From assembly GCA_040758525.1 (NCBI GenBank), contig JBFLVQ010000358.1, forward strand, positions 1 through 9,610: a stretch of DNA of 9,610 nucleotides, written 5' to 3'. The first letter of the stretch is position 1; every line of letters begins with the position of its first letter. The notes beneath the pieces were generated by a model. That model searched no databases. It was not told the DNA's origin and saw nothing but the letters and a program-made list of their open reading frames with translations. Positions 7,200 through 9,610 of the stretch are shown here, one piece after another. The stretch is from JBFLVQ01 sp040758525 (GTDB lineage: Bacteria; Acidobacteriota; Blastocatellia; Chloracidobacteriales; JADJPF01). Made by a program: the position numbers and the translations under genes.

Positions 7200-7217
7200 G
7201 TAGTATTACTACTACTA
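7200..7217. repeat. Palindrome and (ACT)n short tandem repeat
   Basis: GTAGTA and TACTAC flank a single T (7200-7212), and the right arm continues into a run of ACT triplets. It lies directly beside another dyad and 11 bp from the 14-bp inverted repeat, making this gap unusually symmetrical. No function is assigned. Confidence 0.4.
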
Positions 7218-7227
7218 TTTTGATCTG

Positions 7228-7283
7228 GCAACCACGAAGATTATAAAAAGATAATTATAAATCTTCATGATCTTCGTGGTTGC
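7228..7283. repeat. Perfect 14-bp inverted repeat with AT-rich 28-nt centre
   Basis: GCAACCACGAAGAT (7228-7241) and ATCTTCGTGGTTGC (7270-7283) are exact inverted copies around an AT-rich centre that holds a second GAAGAT/ATCTTC pair (7236-7241 with 7261-7266), so the RNA could fold two ways. The element starts 10 nt after the stop of the Asp-box gene. It may end that transcript, but no T-run follows the stem and the loop is large. It could equally be a small palindromic intergenic element; the CTTCGTGGTT core resembles intergenic repeats I recall from several environmental bacteria, though this rests on memory alone. Confidence 0.6.
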
Positions 7284-7293
7284 AGTAAGAATC

Positions 7294-9610
7294 TCACCTT
7301 ATCAGTGAAGATCCTTTATTCTTGGTAAGCGTGGTAGCTAATTTCAGCTCATACATGCCACGGCCATGTGTAGCAGCACGTAGAATGCCTAGTCTTTCAT
7401 TTATCGCGATATCAAAGACACTGACAAAGGGCATACCAGGTACAAGTGTCCAGATATTACCGCCATCATCAGATTGAAAGAGGCCAATATCATTTCCTAA
7501 AAATAGCTGTTGTGGATTAACTGCATTGATAACCAGTGTATTAGCTGGCACATCAGGGAGATTGCTACTAATATTCTTCCATTTGCTGCCGCCACTAGTA
7601 CTCTTAAAGACATGCCCAGAAAGAAAGCCTGATAGTGTTACATAGACAGTTGAAGGTCTATTTGGATCAACAGCTATATCTGAAATGAACCGCATGGGCA
7701 GATCACCAGTAACATTCTCAAAGGTCGTGCCACCATTGGTACTAGCGAAGATTGCACCATTAGAGTAGGCCGTATAAATTACTTTGGGTGTGCTTGGCGC
7801 TACTGCGATAGCAGAGATTAGCCCTGAAGAAGCCAATTGACTGGTTATTGCTGTCCAGTTACGCCCTTGATTAGTAGAACGGTATAGACGCAATGTGCCG
7901 TAATAGAGTGTCGATGGATTATTCACATCAAGAATGAATGGCGCATAGAAGAGTGCGCCATCGCTCTGATCTATACCAGTAGTGGCGCGTACAAATGTGC
8001 CCGGTTTACCGCCTTGATTGGAACGTACTGGCCCACGCAATAATGGCGATTGAAATAAGTGATAGACAATATCTGGATTACTTTGATCAATTGCTACCAC
8101 CCCGCCATCAGCAGCCTCGACCTGTTGCCAGCTATCACCAGTAAATTGAATTGTGCCATTGTCTTGGGAACCGCCAAAACCGATCTTAGCATCTGTAGGA
8201 TGTATGGTAACACTCTCAAATTGAGTGAGACTGAGATCATTATTAAGATTGACCCAAGTGTTACCAGCATCAGGTGAAGACCATATGCCACCATCATTAC
8301 CAACAAATAGTTGGTTAGCATTGCCAGGCACAAATGCTATTGCATGAAAGTCTTCGTGCAGACCAATATCGCTGGCACTTAGGTCACGCCAGGACTTGCC
8401 ACCATTAACACTCTTATATAAACCTACGCCACCATAGTAGACGACATCTGCATTGGTGGGATCAATGCTGATGACATTATCGTAGAAACACTGGCAAATA
8501 TTGCCAAAGATAGTGGGGGGAGGCTGTGCAACAATCTTCCAACTCTTGCCTGCATTTGTAGATTTGAAAATATTGAGCAGGTCTCCGGTTCTTCTATCGC
8601 CAAAAGCAGCATAAAGCACTTTAGGGTTCGAACGCGAGACACCAATATCTGGACGGTCAAAACTGCTGGTTGGTAGACCGCCCGCCAATTTTATCCAACT
8701 GCGGCCACCATTTTTGGTCTTAAATACTCCTTGACCACGTATCGTTGCATAAAGCACAGAAGGATTACTGAGATCCATCTCAATATCGGTAGCAGCGCTA
8801 AAAAATGGTGGTAACCCCATTTGCAGTACAGCTCGCCAATTAACACCTCCATCTGTCGATTTATAAATACCGCTTGATACCGAATCGGTCACCATAGGTC
8901 CGCGGAACCTCAGATTGATGGCAGCATAGAGCGTATTGGTATTATTTGGATCAATAACCAGTCCGGCAAATGAGCATCCAGCAAATCTCTTCATAGCTAG
9001 GTTAATCCAAGTTTCGCCAGCATCTGTCGATTTTAATATTCCCATACCACCAAATGAATCTCCGGAAAGGTTACCTTCGCCTGTACCAATATAGATTGTG
9101 TTGCGATTAGTTGGATCAATAGCAACTGCGCCTATGGCTAAGGTGGGAGCATTGTCAGTCATTGGTTGCCAGTTTTGCCCGGCATTAGTCGATCGCCATA
9201 AACCACCTTGTGCCGTACCTAAGTAGATAATTGCAGGATTTTGCGGGTCGATTGCAAGTGCAGTAATACGTCCGGAGAGATTCTGTCGTGTTACGAAGGT
9301 TCGTCCATCAGTGATCGGTGCAGGTCCAATTGGCTGCAGTGGTTCCAATACCTGTGAGCGGATCTTGGACTGTAATGTAATTTCTTCACGAACATGGTTT
9401 ATTGCTTTTATCCGCCAATCATTAGGTATATTTTCGAATGGGAAGGCACGCTGTTTATAAAAATGTTGTGCACGTAGATAGGCATTATCGGTCAGTTCAA
9501 CCGCTAGCTCACTGCTAGCCTGTTGCTGCCGCAGAGCGTTTGCCGTTGTGCTAGTCACTATTTTTTGTGATAGCAGGCTGGGTATAATAATCAAGAGAAT
9601 AGTAGCTAAA
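7294..9610 (-). CDS. Secreted Asp-box (BNR/sortilin-like) beta-propeller protein, 5' end cut by window edge
   Basis: The frame is open from the stop at 7296-7294 to the right edge. The first start-like codon inside is TTG at 9594, but upstream codons continue the hydrophobic core (LATILLIIIPSLL), so the true start lies beyond the window. The N-terminus is a signal peptide with a plausible AxA site at TANA (residues 17-20 counted from the TTG). A linker of about 80 residues leads to a long propeller region. Eleven clear Asp-boxes (S/T-x-D/N-x-G-x-x-W/F) start at 135, 189, 246, 293, 345, 395, 440, 573, 618, 665 and 708, with worn copies near 485 and 525; spacing is 43-57 residues. This suggests about 14 blades, perhaps two seven-bladed propellers. 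The end, RAATHGRGMYEL (739-750), is the usual closing strand. Such proteins include glycosidases and binding proteins; no catalytic residues can be assigned. No anchor or sorting domain follows. Confidence 0.92.
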   Translation of the reverse strand, partial: LATILLIIIPSLLSQKIVTSTTANALRQQQASSELAVELTDNAYLRAQHFYKQRAFPFENIPNDWRIKAINHVREEITLQSKIRSQVLEPLQPIGPAPITDGRTFVTRQNLSGRITALAIDPQNPAIIYLGTAQGGLWRSTNAGQNWQPMTDNAPTLAIGAVAIDPTNRNTIYIGTGEGNLSGDSFGGMGILKSTDAGETWINLAMKRFAGCSFAGLVIDPNNTNTLYAAINLRFRGPMVTDSVSSGIYKSTDGGVNWRAVLQMGLPPFFSAATDIEMDLSNPSVLYATIRGQGVFKTKNGGRSWIKLAGGLPTSSFDRPDIGVSRSNPKVLYAAFGDRRTGDLLNIFKSTNAGKSWKIVAQPPPTIFGNICQCFYDNVISIDPTNADVVYYGGVGLYKSVNGGKSWRDLSASDIGLHEDFHAIAFVPGNANQLFVGNDGGIWSSPDAGNTWVNLNNDLSLTQFESVTIHPTDAKIGFGGSQDNGTIQFTGDSWQQVEAADGGVVAIDQSNPDIVYHLFQSPLLRGPVRSNQGGKPGTFVRATTGIDQSDGALFYAPFILDVNNPSTLYYGTLRLYRSTNQGRNWTAITSQLASSGLISAIAVAPSTPKVIYTAYSNGAIFASTNGGTTFENVTGDLPMRFISDIAVDPNRPSTVYVTLSGFLSGHVFKSTSGGSKWKNISSNLPDVPANTLVINAVNPQQLFLGNDIGLFQSDDGGNIWTLVPGMPFVSVFDIAINERLGILRAATHGRGMYELKLATTLTKNKGSSLIR

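Noticed and set aside
8515..8520. G6 run (plus strand) in the Asp-box gene as a second slippage tract
   Set aside because: Six bases is short for slippage, and it simply encodes three prolines in a loop between propeller blades.
1..9610. CRISPR array, tRNA, rRNA, riboswitch, insertion sequence or toxin-antitoxin pair
   Set aside because: No regularly spaced direct repeats, cloverleaf, transposase motif, IS end pair or conserved aptamer was seen on reading both strands.

Overview
The window looks like part of a cell-surface or secreted glycan locus from a bacterium of moderate G+C (roughly 46-48% in sampled coding regions). Genes are tightly packed, with strong Shine-Dalgarno sites (AGGAGG, GAGGAG, GGAGG) and some TTG starts. 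The taxon cannot be fixed from sequence alone. The glycosyltransferases together with an Asp-box (BNR) secreted protein of the style common in Acidobacteriota and Chloroflexota make one of those phyla a low-confidence guess.

Layout, left to right. (1) 1-498, minus: the first 166 codons of an unrecognised, probably exported protein. It is cut by the left edge and is very AT-rich (about 29% G+C by hand count of 1-480), unlike everything to its right. (2) 532-4022, minus: three GT-B glycosyltransferases in one compact unit, read from 4022 down to 532, with a 6-nt gap and then a 1-base TAATG overlap; the AT-rich gene follows 33 nt later in the same direction. (3) 4023-4144: a divergent promoter region with a perfect 7-bp dyad. 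(4) 4145-5155, plus: a class I SAM methyltransferase with an N-terminal four-cysteine zinc-ribbon-like module. (5) 5157-7081, minus: a GT4 glycosyltransferase and a FkbM-family methyltransferase overlapping by ATGA; the methyltransferase ends 1 nt from the convergent plus-strand gene. (6) 7082-7293: a non-coding gap rich in inverted repeats, including a perfect 14-bp pair. (7) 7294 to the right edge, minus: a large Asp-box beta-propeller protein with a signal peptide whose start lies outside the window.

How the genes may work together (inference): four probable retaining GT-B enzymes would add sugars in turn to a lipid-linked or protein-linked acceptor, and the two methyltransferases would methylate the sugars. 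No flippase, polymerase, initiating transferase or nucleotide-sugar gene is visible here, so the locus must extend further or depend on genes elsewhere. The Asp-box protein is exported and may be unrelated to glycan synthesis.

The points most worth checking are a G8 tract in the GT4 gene at 5978-7081, where a change of one base either way truncates the protein; the composition break near 499-531; the dyad over the likely -35 box of the methyltransferase gene; and the 14-bp inverted repeat after the Asp-box gene. I see no convincing evidence of a wholly new system.
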